Shown piece by piece: positions 18,359 to 27,768 of a stretch of DNA of 64,000 bases. The stretch is taken from contig CAWDIH010000002.1 in the NCBI GenBank assembly GCA_963802415.1, positions 1 through 64,000 of the forward strand, in the 5' to 3' direction. The notes beneath the pieces are model-generated. The model was not told where the DNA came from and did no database searches. It saw only the letters and a program-made list of their open reading frames with translations. Source of the stretch: DATAES01 sp963802415 (lineage in GTDB: Bacteria; Actinomycetota; Acidimicrobiia; Acidimicrobiales; JACDCH01). The translations under genes were made by a program, and so were the position numbers. Position 1 is the first letter of the stretch, and each line of letters begins with the position of its first letter.

Positions 18359-19011
18359 CGATTCGCGCGCTCGTGTTCGATTTCGACGGACTCATCTGCG
18401 ATACCGAGACGAGCGCGTTCGAGACGGCACGTGCGATCTACGAGGAGCACGGTGTCGAGCTCACCATCGAGCAGTGGCAAGACCGGATCGGCACGCGTGG
18501 ACGGCCGTGGTACGCGGACCTCGAAACAGCCGTCGGAACGCTGTCCGATCGAGAGACGGTCGTCGAGCGACGCCGGCTCGCTCACCACGAGCAGGTCCGG
18601 GCCGAGGCGGCGATGCCGGGCGTGGAGTCGTTCGTCGTCGAGGCGTCCGACGCCGGACTGGCGCTGGCTGTGGCGTCGAGCTCGTCAGCGGGGTGGGTGA
18701 GCGAGCACCTCGATCGGCTCGGCCTGCTCGATCGCTTCTCGGTTCTGTCGTGCGCAAACGATGCCGTTCCCGCCAAGCCCGACCCGGAGGTGTACCGGCT
18801 CGCCGTCGAGCAACTCGGCGTCGCGCCGCGTGAGGCGACGGCGTTCGAGGACTCGCCGAACGGGGTGGCCGCCGCACGTGCCGCAGGGCTGCGTTGCATC
18901 GCAGTGCCGAACAGGATGACGGAACGACTCGATCTGTCGGCTGCAGACGCCGTGGTCCAGAGCTTTGCCTTCCTCGCGGTCGATCGGCTCGACGCGTTGC
19001 TCGACCGTTAG
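18355..19011 (+). CDS. HAD-superfamily hydrolase, beta-phosphoglucomutase-like
   Basis: 218 residues from GTG 18355, overlapping the previous stop (GTGA). HAD motif I DFDGLICDTE (D9, D11), motif II in AVASSSSAGW, motif III Lys in PAKPDPEVY and motif IV FEDSPNG are all present, with an alpha-helical cap after motif I. That is the pgmB/phosphatase subgroup. It probably removes phosphate from a small molecule; the substrate is unknown. hemB starts 10 bases after its stop. Confidence 0.9.
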   Translation: MTIRALVFDFDGLICDTETSAFETARAIYEEHGVELTIEQWQDRIGTRGRPWYADLETAVGTLSDRETVVERRRLAHHEQVRAEAAMPGVESFVVEASDAGLALAVASSSSAGWVSEHLDRLGLLDRFSVLSCANDAVPAKPDPEVYRLAVEQLGVAPREATAFEDSPNGVAAARAAGLRCIAVPNRMTERLDLSAADAVVQSFAFLAVDRLDALLDR

Positions 19012-19021
19012 CCTTCCGTTG

Positions 19022-20026
19022 ATGGCTTTTCCCCAGCGGCGGCTGCGACGCTTGCGTCGCACGCCGGCGCTCCGCCGGATGACCGCAGAGACCCGCGTGT
19101 CCGTCGACGATCTGATCGCCCCGCTCTTCGTACGCGAAGGGATCGACCAGCCCCAACCGATTCCGTCGCTGCCCGGAGTGCTGCAGCACACCCGGGAGTC
19201 GCTGCGCAAGGAAGTCGCCGAGCTTGCCGCCGTCGGGATCCCCGGCGTGATCTTGTTCGGCGTGCCGGCGACCAAAGATGCCGAGGGATCAGGGGCGTGG
19301 GATCCGAGCGGCATCGTCCAACTGGCGTTGCAGGATCTCCGCCAAGAGGTCGGCGACGAGCTCGTGTTGCTCGCCGATCTCTGCCTGGACGAGTACACCG
19401 ATCACGGTCATTGCGGTGTGCTCGTCGACGAAGGCGCGACGGGCAGTGGCGCTACCGTCGACAACGACGCCACCATCGAGCTGTACGGGCGTGTTGCCGT
19501 CGCGCAGGCCACTGCCGGCGCGGACATCGTGGCACCGAGCGGGATGATGGATGGACAGGTCCTTGCCATCCGCGAGGCGCTCGACGACGAGGGCTTCGAC
19601 AGCGTGGCGATCCTCGCTTACGCGGCAAAGTACGCGTCGGCTCTGTACGGACCGTTCCGTGACGCAGTGGACGTGACCATCGTCGGCGGTGGCGATCGTC
19701 GCGGCTACCAACAGGACCCTCGAAACGTGCGTGAGGCTCTCGAAGAGATCCGCTCCGACCTCGCCGAAGGTGCGGACATGGTCATGGTCAAGCCCGCGCT
19801 CGCGTACCTCGACGTGATCGCCAGCGCTCGAGCAGAGGTGGACGTGCCGCTGGCGGCCTATCACGTGTCCGGTGAGTACGCGATGGTGATGGCGGCCGCC
19901 GCGAATGGATGGATCGACGGTCCCGCGGTCGCGCTCGAGCATGTTTCGGCGATCAAGCGGGCCGGCGCAGACGTGATCCTCACCTACTTCGCCCGTTCCT
20001 TGGCGGAGTCGCTTGCGAGGAACTGA
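19022..20026 (+). CDS. hemB: Porphobilinogen synthase
   Basis: 334 residues from ATG 19022. Condenses two 5-aminolevulinate molecules. Schiff-base lysines are K203 (AAKYASALYGPFRDA) and K257 (MVMVKPALAYLD). The metal loop reads DLCLDEYTDHGHCG: C121 and C131 of the zinc-type three-cysteine site are kept, but the middle position is D123, so the site is intermediate between zinc and magnesium types. It follows the HAD gene and precedes hemL by one base, so it belongs to the operon. Confidence 0.96.
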   Translation: MAFPQRRLRRLRRTPALRRMTAETRVSVDDLIAPLFVREGIDQPQPIPSLPGVLQHTRESLRKEVAELAAVGIPGVILFGVPATKDAEGSGAWDPSGIVQLALQDLRQEVGDELVLLADLCLDEYTDHGHCGVLVDEGATGSGATVDNDATIELYGRVAVAQATAGADIVAPSGMMDGQVLAIREALDDEGFDSVAILAYAAKYASALYGPFRDAVDVTIVGGGDRRGYQQDPRNVREALEEIRSDLAEGADMVMVKPALAYLDVIASARAEVDVPLAAYHVSGEYAMVMAAAANGWIDGPAVALEHVSAIKRAGADVILTYFARSLAESLARN

Positions 20027-20027
20027 C

Positions 20028-21284
20028 GTGCCGACGAACGAGGAACTGTTCGCCCGCGCGCGGCAGGTGATCCCGGGCGGTGTCGACTCGCCGGTCCGCT
20101 CGTTCAACGCCGTCGGCGGGACGCCCTACTTCGTCGCTCGGGCTGATGGGCCCTACGTCTGGGACGTCACCGGCCGCCGCCATCTGGATCTCGTCCAGTC
20201 CTACGGTGCGATCATCGCAGGACACGCGCACCCCGCGATCGTCGACGCCGTGCACCAGGCCGCGTCGCACGGGACGAGCTACGGCGCACCCACCGAACGC
20301 GAGGTGTTGCTGGCCGAGGCCATCGTCGAGCGCGTCTCGAGCGTCGAGCTCGTGCGCTTCGTCTCGAGTGGGACTGAGGCGACGATGTCCGCCATCCGAG
20401 TGGCGCGGGGCTTCACCGGCCGGCCCGCGGTGGTGAAGTTCGCCGGCAACTATCACGGTCACGGCGACCTCCTCCTTGCTCAAAGCGGCAGCGGCCTCGC
20501 CGCGCTCGGATTGCCCGGCTCCGACGGCGTGACGGAAGGCGCGGTCCGCGACACGCGCGTCGCGCCGTACAACACCGTTCCGCGTCTCGATGACGCGACG
20601 GCGTGTGTCATCGTCGAGCCGATCGCGGCGAACATGGGGCTCGTCGGGCCCGTGGACGGCTTCCTGCAAGGCCTGCGAGACGAATGCGACCGTGTAGGCG
20701 CGCTGCTCGTCTTCGATGAGGTGATCACCGGTTTCCGCGTCGGCCGAGGCGGCGCGCAAGGCCGGTTCGGCGTTCGGCCCGACCTCACGTGCTTGGGCAA
20801 AGTGATCGGCGGGGGTCTCCCTGTCGGTGCGTATGGCGGACGCCGCGACGTGATGTCGTGCGTCGCGCCCCTGGGTCCCGTGTACCAGGCAGGAACGCTC
20901 TCGGGTAACCCGGTGGCGATGGCTGCAGGGCTCGCCGCGCTCGAGCTGCTCGACGACGCCGCATACGTCACGCTCGAAGGCATCGCAGCGCGCCTCGGCG
21001 AGGGGCTGGCGAAGGCGTTCGATTCCGCAGGCGTGACCGCACGCGTGCCTGTCGAAGGCACACTGGTCGGGTTGTTCTTCGGCTCGGAAGTCCCTCTCGA
21101 CTATGCGGGCGCGCGCAAGACCGACGAGCAGGCCTACGCCCGGTTCTTCCACGCGCTGCTCGACGAGGGCGTGGCGATCGCACCGGGCGCGTACGAGGTC
21201 CTGTTCCCGGGACTAGCGCACGACGGACCCGTTCTCGACGAAATCGTGAGCGCGGCCGGGCGAGCGGCCGCAGCGATGGCATGA
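20028..21284 (+). CDS. hemL: Glutamate-1-semialdehyde 2,1-aminomutase
   Basis: 418 residues from GTG 20028, one base after the hemB stop. PLP-dependent class III fold: SYGAIIAGHAHPAIVDAV, FVSSGTEATMSAIRVARG, VIVEPIAANMG, LVFDEVITGFRVG, and the PLP lysine K258 in CLGKVIGGGLPVGAYGG. It converts the product of HemA to 5-aminolevulinate, completing the C5 route together with hemA, hemB and hemC of the same operon. Confidence 0.97.
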   Translation: MPTNEELFARARQVIPGGVDSPVRSFNAVGGTPYFVARADGPYVWDVTGRRHLDLVQSYGAIIAGHAHPAIVDAVHQAASHGTSYGAPTEREVLLAEAIVERVSSVELVRFVSSGTEATMSAIRVARGFTGRPAVVKFAGNYHGHGDLLLAQSGSGLAALGLPGSDGVTEGAVRDTRVAPYNTVPRLDDATACVIVEPIAANMGLVGPVDGFLQGLRDECDRVGALLVFDEVITGFRVGRGGAQGRFGVRPDLTCLGKVIGGGLPVGAYGGRRDVMSCVAPLGPVYQAGTLSGNPVAMAAGLAALELLDDAAYVTLEGIAARLGEGLAKAFDSAGVTARVPVEGTLVGLFFGSEVPLDYAGARKTDEQAYARFFHALLDEGVAIAPGAYEVLFPGLAHDGPVLDEIVSAAGRAAAAMA

Positions 21285-21300
21285 AGGAGGAGGAACACTC

Positions 21301-22737
21301 GTGAGCGTGACGACCGAGGCCTACGGGCTCAGCGACGCGCTCGTCCTGTTCGGCGTGACCGGCGATCTGGCCAGGAAGAAGCTGTTTCCTGCCGTGTACC
21401 ACATGGTCAAGGAAGGCACCCTGCCGCCGGACGTTCCCGTCGTCGGAGTGTCCGCGTCGAACTGGACTGACGATCAGCTACATGAGCGCGCCCATGAGTC
21501 GATCGCGTCGAACTTGGGCTCCGAGCCCTTCGATGCCGACGCGTTCGGCTCCTTGACCAGCCGACTGACATACGTCTCGGGCGACTATCGCGACGCCGCT
21601 ACGTTCGACAACCTCGGCCTGCAACTGCAAGGCCGAGACCATCCGCTGTTCTACCTCGCGATTCCACCGTCGATGTTCGAAGCGGTTGTGCAAGGGCTCA
21701 CCCGGGTCGGACTCAACAAAGGCGCGCGCGTCGTCGTCGAGAAGCCGTTCGGCCGCGATCTGCAGTCCGCGCAGGGGCTCAACGAAGTCCTGCACACCTC
21801 GTTCCCCGAGACGTCGGTGTTCCGCATCGACCACTTCCTCGGGAAGGAACCGATCCAGAACCTCATGGTTTTTCGCTTCGCCAACTCGATGCTCGAACCG
21901 ATCTGGAACCGCAACTTCATCAACTCGGTTCAGATCACGATGTCAGAGTCATTCGACGTGCAAGGACGCGGCAAGTTCTACGACTCGGTCGGCGCGCTGC
22001 GCGACGTCGTGCAGAACCACCTGCTCGAGATCGTCGCCCTACTCGCCATGGAGCCCCCGTCGGAGGCATCGGCGACTGCGTTGCATGACGAGAAGGTCAA
22101 GGTGTTCCGCCAGGTCGAGACGTTCACGCCCGAGAAGGTGGCGCGCGGGCAATACCGCGGCTACGCCGACGAAAACGGTGTGCAGCCCGGGTCCGACACT
22201 GAGACGTTCATCGCTTGCAGGTTCACCATCGAGTCGTGGCGCTGGGCGGGGGTCCCATGGTTGGTCCGTGCGGGCAAGACGTTGCCCGTGACCGCAACTG
22301 AAGCAGTCGTCGAGTTCAAGGCGCCGCCGCGCCGGTTGTTCTGCGATTCGGGCAACCGGGCGCCCGAGCCCAACTACTTGCGCTTCCGCCTCGGCGCCGA
22401 CGACGGCATCATGCTCCATCTGCAGGCAAAGGCACCGGGCGAAGAACTGACGACACGGCCTGTGAACCTCGAGGTGTCCTACGACAAGGTGTTCGGACGC
22501 CGCGGGGAGGCCTACCAGCGTCTGCTGGAGGACGCGATGGAAGGCGATCCGCGTCGGTTCGGCCGAGCCGACGCGCTGGAGGAGCAGTGGCGGATCGTCG
22601 ACAAGGTCGCGAAGTACCCGCCTCCGGTTGCGCTGTACTACAAGGGCACGTGGGGCCCGTCAGAGGCAGACCGGCTCGCGGCGGACGTGGGTGGCTGGCG
22701 CGAGCCACTTGCCCCAGGCGAACATCCGATGTCGTGA
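21301..22737 (+). CDS. zwf: Glucose-6-phosphate 1-dehydrogenase
   Basis: 478 residues; GTG 21301 with a strong AAGGAGGAGGA 11 bases upstream. NADP site GVTGDLARKK (18-27); the substrate motif RIDHFLGKEPIQN begins at R175. First step of the oxidative pentose phosphate pathway, giving NADPH. It starts 16 bases after hemL and may be transcribed with the heme operon, though its strong ribosome binding site suggests independent expression level. Usual partner genes (tal, pgl, opcA) are not adjacent. Confidence 0.96.
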   Translation: MSVTTEAYGLSDALVLFGVTGDLARKKLFPAVYHMVKEGTLPPDVPVVGVSASNWTDDQLHERAHESIASNLGSEPFDADAFGSLTSRLTYVSGDYRDAATFDNLGLQLQGRDHPLFYLAIPPSMFEAVVQGLTRVGLNKGARVVVEKPFGRDLQSAQGLNEVLHTSFPETSVFRIDHFLGKEPIQNLMVFRFANSMLEPIWNRNFINSVQITMSESFDVQGRGKFYDSVGALRDVVQNHLLEIVALLAMEPPSEASATALHDEKVKVFRQVETFTPEKVARGQYRGYADENGVQPGSDTETFIACRFTIESWRWAGVPWLVRAGKTLPVTATEAVVEFKAPPRRLFCDSGNRAPEPNYLRFRLGADDGIMLHLQAKAPGEELTTRPVNLEVSYDKVFGRRGEAYQRLLEDAMEGDPRRFGRADALEEQWRIVDKVAKYPPPVALYYKGTWGPSEADRLAADVGGWREPLAPGEHPMS

Positions 22738-22765
22738 TCGCAGTGTCTTCGTCCCGTTCGTCGAC

Positions 22766-23636
22766 GTGGGTGTAGCGCAGTTGTTCGCCGTCATCCCGTA
22801 CACGACGTTCCCGACCATCTCGCTCGGGCCCATCGAGTTGCGGACCTTCGGGCTCATGGTCGGCCTCGGCGTCCTCGTCGGCACGTGGGTCGCCGCCCGA
22901 TACATCGAGGCCCACATCGACATGACACGCGACGACGTCTACCGCATGGCGACGAGGATGGTGATCGCCGGTGTCATCGGTGCGCGCATCACGTGGGACA
23001 TCACGCACTGGAGCGAGATCGAGTCGCCGCTCGACCTGATCGCGGTGTGGAACGGTGGCCTCCAGTTCGCGGGAGGGTTCATCGCGGCAGTGCTCGTTGC
23101 GATGCCGACCGTACGCAAATGGCCGCGCCTCGGCGCGCTGGTACAACCTCGACGGCTATGCCTACGGCCTCACGATCGGTCTTGCGATCGGCCGCATCGG
23201 GTGCATCTCCGTCGGCGAGCACTTCGGCCGCCACAGCTCATGGCTGCTCGCGGTTCGGTACGACGGCGGGACGGTGCGAGAAGGACACCTCGGGCCGAAC
23301 CCGCTCGCGATCGGATCCGAGTTCCACAACACCGCGATCTACGAACTGCTCTGGATGCTGGTGCTGTTCGGTATCCTCACGCTGCTCATCAGACGGAAGC
23401 CGCCGCCCGGGACGCTGATGGGTGTGTTCTGTCTGTACTACGGCGTCATGCGCGGGCTGTCCGACTTCCTCCGGGTCAACGACAAGACGTTCATCGGACT
23501 CACCGGCGCCCAGTGGATGTGCCTCGCGCTGATCCCGGCAGGCCTTTGGATACTCACCCGCGTCCGCAGAGTCAACGCCGCCGAACTCGCCGCCGCGGGA
23601 CCGCAACCGAATGTTGGTTCAGAAACGGGGCCATAG
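22766..23636 (+). CDS. lgt: Prolipoprotein diacylglyceryl transferase (frameshifted)
   Basis: Transfers diacylglycerol to the lipobox cysteine of lipoproteins such as the two in this window. The start is uncertain: GTG 22766 is used, TTG 22781 is possible. Membrane helices begin FGLMVGLGVLVGTWVAARYI; NGGLQFAGGFIAAVLV is the conserved GGL...GG segment. One extra base near 23132 separates RKWPRL from ARWYNLDGYAYGLTIGLAIG; RIGC...GEHFG and a final helix follow. Corrected length about 290 residues, normal for Lgt. Confidence 0.93.
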
Positions 23637-23666
23637 CTCCACTTCTGACCCGAAGTTCGTCAGGGG

Positions 23667-24946
23667 TCAGGCGGCGCCTGGCTCCGGGACGACGCGGACG
23701 AGGGCGGCCGCGGCTTTGTAGGCAGCTTCAGCGGGGCCGAGCTCGTCCTCCCGCAGCAGGTTCGCCATGATGCGCAGCACCCATTCCATGAGCGTGCGTG
23801 ACTGCATGCCGACGCGGGTGAGCTGCGTCAACAACGCGGGGTTCCCGATGACCTTGGCGAACAGCCGCGCCACCTTGAAGTACAGCCCGTACTCCGCTTC
23901 GAGCATCCGCGGGTACTGCCACAGGGCGAGCCCGTCGCCCGTGCGCAAGGCTTCGTCGACCAATCCGGCGGCCATGCGTCCGGTCTCGTAGGCGTAGTCG
24001 ATGCCTTCGCCGTTGAACGGATTGATGGTCGCCGCGGCATCCCCGACCACGAGCCAGGTCGGACCGACCACCGGCGAAACGGATCCTCCCATCGGCAACC
24101 GTCCACCCGTCGGTGGGCCGGTCGCACCTTCCGGCGTGATGCCCCAGTACGGCGGCGCGGTCGCGGCGAACTCGTCCATCAAGTGCGACGTGTTGACCGA
24201 CTTCCAGTCGCGGAACGTCGACAGGAGCCCTATCCCGACGTTGATGGTCCCGTCGCCGACCGGGAAGATCCACCCGTACCCGGGTAACGAGTTGCCGCTG
24301 CGATCGCGTACGTCGAGGGCGGACTCGATCCATGGCTCGTCGTGCATCGGGCTCTCGTAGTACCCGCGGATGGCCATGCCCTGCGGGAACGATCGGTTCC
24401 GGGCGGTGCCGAGCGCGCGCCCGAACCTCGAGTTCGCGCCGTCCGCGATCACGACGTACCGAGCACGGATCTCCTCCGACGTCGCCGCTCGCTTGTCGTT
24501 GACGACAGCACCATGCACGAGACCGCCGTCGAGCACCGGCGTGACGGCCTCACATGCCTCACGCAACGCGGCGCCGGCGGCCACCGCGTTGTTAGCGACC
24601 ATGTGGTCGAGATCGCGCCGTCGCACCACGTAGCCGTACGGCGGGAAGATCGCGTGCTCGGGCCAGCGCAGCTCGAGCGTGATGTCGTGCGCACAGGCGC
24701 GCAAACCGTCGTAGCGGTGGAACTGCGTCAGCGCGCCGCCGAGGCCCATCTCCTCGAGTTGGTGCACGGCGCGCGGCGTCAGCCCGTCGCCACATGTCTT
24801 CTCGCGGGGAACGTCTTGCGTTCGACCACGACCACGTCGCGACCGGCGCGTGCGAGCCAGTACGCGGTGGCTGCTCCCGCCGGACCTCCGCCGACGACAA
24901 GGACGTCGTGCGTGCGCGTCGTGCTACCCGCCGACGGGGTTGCCAT
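23667..24946 (-). CDS. Geranylgeranyl-reductase-type flavoprotein, MenJ-like (frameshifted)
   Basis: FAD-dependent oxidoreductase. The true start is ATG 24946, giving MATPSAGSTTRTHDVLVVGG with a GGGPAGAA dinucleotide motif. One base appears to be missing from the C run near 24807, after which EKTCGDGLTPRAVHQLEEMG continues. GDAAATINPFNGEGIDYAYE is the second FAD motif. About 427 residues. In mycobacteria a relative, MenJ, saturates one isoprene unit of menaquinone. The location next to quinol-oxidising genes fits that role, but archaeal-type lipid reductases look similar. Overlaps the cytochrome c gene. Confidence 0.85.
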
Positions 24947-25628
24947 CTTTGTCGAGGGGTGGCTTCGTGCCCTCGGTGATGGCGACGAGGTCTGGCTCAG
25001 CAGGAACGCCGCCGAGGACTTCTCGCTCGTAACGCACGACCTGCGCGATCTCCAATGGCGTGAGGTCGTTCCCCCAAGCCGGCATGCCGCCCTTCTTCGG
25101 CTTGTTCTGCGCGCCGTAGGTGTCGCCCGGCCAGCCGGCCGATCCGAGTGTGACCCACCGGATCTGGTCTACGTAGTTGGGGAAGGCGGCGGCCAGCTCC
25201 CCGTTCTTGAACGACGGCCCGACGCCGCCGCTGCCGTCGGCACCGTGGCACGTCGCGCACTTCGCGTAGATCGTCTCGCCCTCCGCGATCGGGCCGCTCG
25301 TCGCGGCCGGTGGCGTCTCGAGGGTGTTGGCGTAGACGAACCCCCACACTGGCAGCGCGATGAGTGCGGGCATCACCCAGAACGGGATCCGCTTCCGGCG
25401 CTTGTAGGCCGTGATGTACGGCGGATCCGGCTTCGGCGGAGAAGGCGGCGGTGCTGGGGTGACCGGAGCCGGGGTGCGGGCGGCTGGCGCAGCCGGCGCG
25501 GCGGCGGATGCCTGCTCGACCTCCGCCCCGGGTGCCGGGGTGGCGCCGGCTTCGCCCTGTTTTGCGAGGCCGGCGGCCTCACGCCGTGCGCGGGACCGGG
25601 CAAGCAGATGTTCCGGCACCTCAGTCAT
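24924..25628 (-). CDS. Membrane-anchored monoheme cytochrome c
   Basis: 234 residues. N-terminus MTEVPEHLLARSRARREAAG, then an Ala/Pro-rich linker (30-70), a single membrane helix (about 82-101) and a cytochrome c domain with CATCH (C124, C127, H128) and probable Met182 ligand in GGMPAWGNDL. Because the N-terminus precedes the helix without a signal peptide, the long linker should lie in the cytosol and the heme outside. Its first 16 residues resemble the start of the petD-like protein encoded on the other strand. Divergent from the bc-type operon. Confidence 0.9.
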   Translation of the reverse strand: MTEVPEHLLARSRARREAAGLAKQGEAGATPAPGAEVEQASAAAPAAPAARTPAPVTPAPPPSPPKPDPPYITAYKRRKRIPFWVMPALIALPVWGFVYANTLETPPAATSGPIAEGETIYAKCATCHGADGSGGVGPSFKNGELAAAFPNYVDQIRWVTLGSAGWPGDTYGAQNKPKKGGMPAWGNDLTPLEIAQVVRYEREVLGGVPAEPDLVAITEGTKPPLDKDGNPVGG

Positions 25629-25775
25629 GACGTCGGTCCGCTCCGGGCGTCGCTTCGCTCCTGCCTCCGCGGACTGCGGCTCGTCGCTGGCGCTTCCCTC
25701 GCCGCGCGACTTCGCTCTGCTCCGGGCGTCGCTTCGCCTGTGAGACCGGGGAACGCCGACATGTCGCGTCGCACC
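25629..25775 (-). repeat. CGCTGGCGCT-family repeat upstream of cytochrome c
   Basis: On the minus strand this reads GAGGGAAGCGCCAGCGACGA...GGAGCGGACCGACGTC and runs straight into the cytochrome c ATG. It is one full and one partial unit of the array found before the petD-like gene (27769-28125), in the same orientation and in the same reading frame relative to that start. Confidence 0.85.
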
Positions 25776-25914
25776 TTAGACGGGCTCGGAGCGGGCGAAC
25801 CAAGCGGCACAAGGGCTTGATCCCGCCCCCACGACCGTTCGTGTGCCCAGAAATTGCCGTGCTAGACAGACCGCGCTCGCTTCGAAGTCCGCCCCGCGAC
25901 TGGTGACGGGCACC

Positions 25915-25920
25915 TAGAAT
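25915..25920 (+). promoter_or_regulatory. Candidate -10 element of the bc-type operon
   Basis: TAGAAT lies in the only repeat-free part of the divergent gap (25776-25991). No good -35 box is seen. A start near 25927 would give a 65-base leader containing the GAGGAGG at 25975-25981. Confidence 0.35.
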
Positions 25921-25991
25921 GTGAGAGATTTCACGAAGACGTCGCCGTCGGGGTCGTGCCCGCGGCCGAGCAACGAGGAGGTGCCCGCCGA

Positions 25992-26441
25992 GTGGTTGCG
26001 TTCGTCGTGTCGTTCGCCATCGCGATCCTCGGCATGGTGGTCGTCCAGCTCTACGGCCGGCGGCGTCCGGTCGGCGCGCCGATCACTTGGGGCGAGGCGA
26101 TCTTCGCCGCGACGTTCGTGTTCCTCCTCATGTTCTGGGCGTACGCGGTCGTACCGAATCAGTGGCTGCAGTGGGCCAACAACGAGCTGGGCTGGACTCC
26201 CTCCAAGAAGCTCGCACAAGTCGGTCAGTGGACCTTCATCAACGCGCCGGTGCCACCGTTCACGGTCGACTACGAGAAGGTGCGTGACGTGATCGTGGTC
26301 GTGATCTACGGGTTCTTCCTCACGTGTCACGTCGCAATGTGGTCGTCTTGGCAGTCACGCGACAAGCGGGCCGAGCGGCGTGCGCAACGTGAACTCGCAC
26401 CCTCGGCATACGGACGTCCTCTTGTGAAGCAGGAATCCTGA
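25992..26441 (+). CDS. Membrane protein of the cytochrome bc-type locus, unknown function
   Basis: 149 residues from GTG 25992, chosen because GAGGAGG (25975-25981) is correctly spaced. Three hydrophobic segments: VVAFVVSFAIAILGMVVVQL, GEAIFAATFVFLLMFWAYAV and VRDVIVVVIYGFFLTCHVAM. The middle loop contains WTPSKKLAQVGQWTFINAP. No cofactor motif; the lone His in TCH is membrane-embedded. It is the first gene of the operon and its stop overlaps the ferredoxin ATG, so it may anchor the ferredoxin. Not recognised otherwise. Confidence 0.75.
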   Translation: MVAFVVSFAIAILGMVVVQLYGRRRPVGAPITWGEAIFAATFVFLLMFWAYAVVPNQWLQWANNELGWTPSKKLAQVGQWTFINAPVPPFTVDYEKVRDVIVVVIYGFFLTCHVAMWSSWQSRDKRAERRAQRELAPSAYGRPLVKQES

Positions 26442-26857
26442 TGGCACGCACCGATGCAAACCCGCCGATGCCGGAGTTCCGCACGGACTATGTCCTGCAA
26501 GAGGTCGACAACGACTACCTCACGCGTGCGGTCAAGCCGAAGCAGTTCATCCACATCGATCAGTCCGAGTGCATCACATGCGAAGGCTGCGTCGACATCT
26601 GCCCGTGGAAGTGCATCCACATGGTGCAGAACGACGCCATCGATGAAGCGGTCGGCACCGAACAACCTGGGGTCGACCCCACCGACCAGTACGTGTTCCT
26701 CATCGATGACGACGTCTGCACGCGTTGCGCGCTTTGTGTCGACCGCTGCCCGACTGGTGTGATCATCCTCGGAAAGCTTGTCGAGGTACCCGCTGAAGGA
26801 GATCGTCACCAGCGCACCAACACCCACGGCTACGGCTATGGGATGAGGCTGGGCTAG
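26441..26857 (+). CDS. 2x[4Fe-4S] ferredoxin-like protein
   Basis: 138 residues. Two cluster motifs: C44, C47, C50, C54 (CITCEGCVDICP) and C93, C96, C99, C103 (CTRCALCVDRCP), separated by a longer than usual 38-residue loop. It has NuoI-like spacing but no membrane segment. Encoded between a membrane protein and cytochrome b with a one-base overlap upstream, it is likely a dedicated electron carrier for this complex. It could also connect to the second complex I, which lacks an NADH module; that is inference. Confidence 0.9.
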   Translation: MARTDANPPMPEFRTDYVLQEVDNDYLTRAVKPKQFIHIDQSECITCEGCVDICPWKCIHMVQNDAIDEAVGTEQPGVDPTDQYVFLIDDDVCTRCALCVDRCPTGVIILGKLVEVPAEGDRHQRTNTHGYGYGMRLG

Positions 26858-26870
26858 GAGGCTCCGAGTC

Positions 26871-27650
26871 GTGGCGAAGACGATGCCGAAGCGCCCGACG
26901 ATGGGTGAGCGCGTCGCGAAGTTCACCGACACCGTGCAGGGGTCGCAGGCCTGGCAATCGATCTTCCGGCCGGGTTCGATCTTCCGCAAGGGGTACACGG
27001 ACAGCCCTCGTAACCGGTCCTACGTGATCATGAACTCGGTGCTGTACCACCTGCACCCGGTCAAGGTGAAGCGGCACGCGGTGAAGGTGAGCTACACGCT
27101 CTGCCTTGGCGGTCTTTCGTTCTTCCTGTTCATCCTGTTGACCGTCACGGGCATCTTCTTGATGTTCTTCTACCGGCCGACCACGGCGCTGGCGTGGCAG
27201 GACATCCAGACCCTGCACACGTCGGTCACGTTCGGCCTGCTCGTGCGCAACATGCATCGATGGGCCGCGCACCTCATGGTTCTTTCGGTCTTCTTGCACA
27301 TGGCGCGTGTCTTCTACCACGGTGCCTACAAGCCGCCCCGTGAGTTCAACTGGGTGATCGGTGTCATCTTGCTGCTGCTCACGCTGCTGCTGTCGTTCAC
27401 CGGCTACCTGCTCCCGTGGGACCAACTCGCGCTGTGGGCGGTGACCGTGGGCACGAACATGATGGGTTACACGCCGGTGTTCGGGAGTCAGGTGCGCTTC
27501 GTGCTGCTGGGCGGCGCCGAGATCGGCGGCCCGACGTTGTTGCGCTGGTACGTCCTGCACGTCCTCATGCTCCCGTTCGTGATCGTGATCTTCATGGCGA
27601 TCCACTTCTGGCGCGTCCGCAAGGACGGCGGAATCTCAGGGCCGTTATGA
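26871..27650 (+). CDS. petB: Cytochrome b6-like subunit (N-terminal half of split cytochrome b)
   Basis: 259 residues. Four core helices with heme ligands H129 and H143 (MHRWAAHLMVLSVFLHMARV), and H230 and H245 (WYVLHVLMLPFVIVIFMAIH). The 15-residue spacing of the second pair is that of cytochrome b6 rather than mitochondrial cytochrome b. TGYLLPWDQLALW also matches b6. GTG start with AGGAGG upstream. The stop is TTATGA, and its ATGAC repeats the first bases of the petD-like gene found 475 bases later. Confidence 0.93.
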   Translation: MAKTMPKRPTMGERVAKFTDTVQGSQAWQSIFRPGSIFRKGYTDSPRNRSYVIMNSVLYHLHPVKVKRHAVKVSYTLCLGGLSFFLFILLTVTGIFLMFFYRPTTALAWQDIQTLHTSVTFGLLVRNMHRWAAHLMVLSVFLHMARVFYHGAYKPPREFNWVIGVILLLLTLLLSFTGYLLPWDQLALWAVTVGTNMMGYTPVFGSQVRFVLLGGAEIGGPTLLRWYVLHVLMLPFVIVIFMAIHFWRVRKDGGISGPL

Positions 27651-27652
27651 CG

Positions 27653-27715
27653 GCGTTCCCCGGCCACGCAGGCCGTTGCTGCCGCTCCTCCGCTGGCGCT
27701 CCGTCGCTCGCATCG
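27653..27715 (+). repeat. 62-bp dispersed repeat, copy 3
   Basis: GCGTTCCCCGGCCACGCAGG...CTCCGCTGGCGCTCCGTCGC immediately after the petB stop. It is nearly identical to copy 2 (15169), and again lies just ahead of a tandem array. Between 27716 and 27768 is unique sequence without a gene. Confidence 0.85.
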
Positions 27716-27768
27716 ATACACGCCGTCCACCGTGTTGTCGGCGTTCCCGCACCCGCGGCGAGGGAAGC

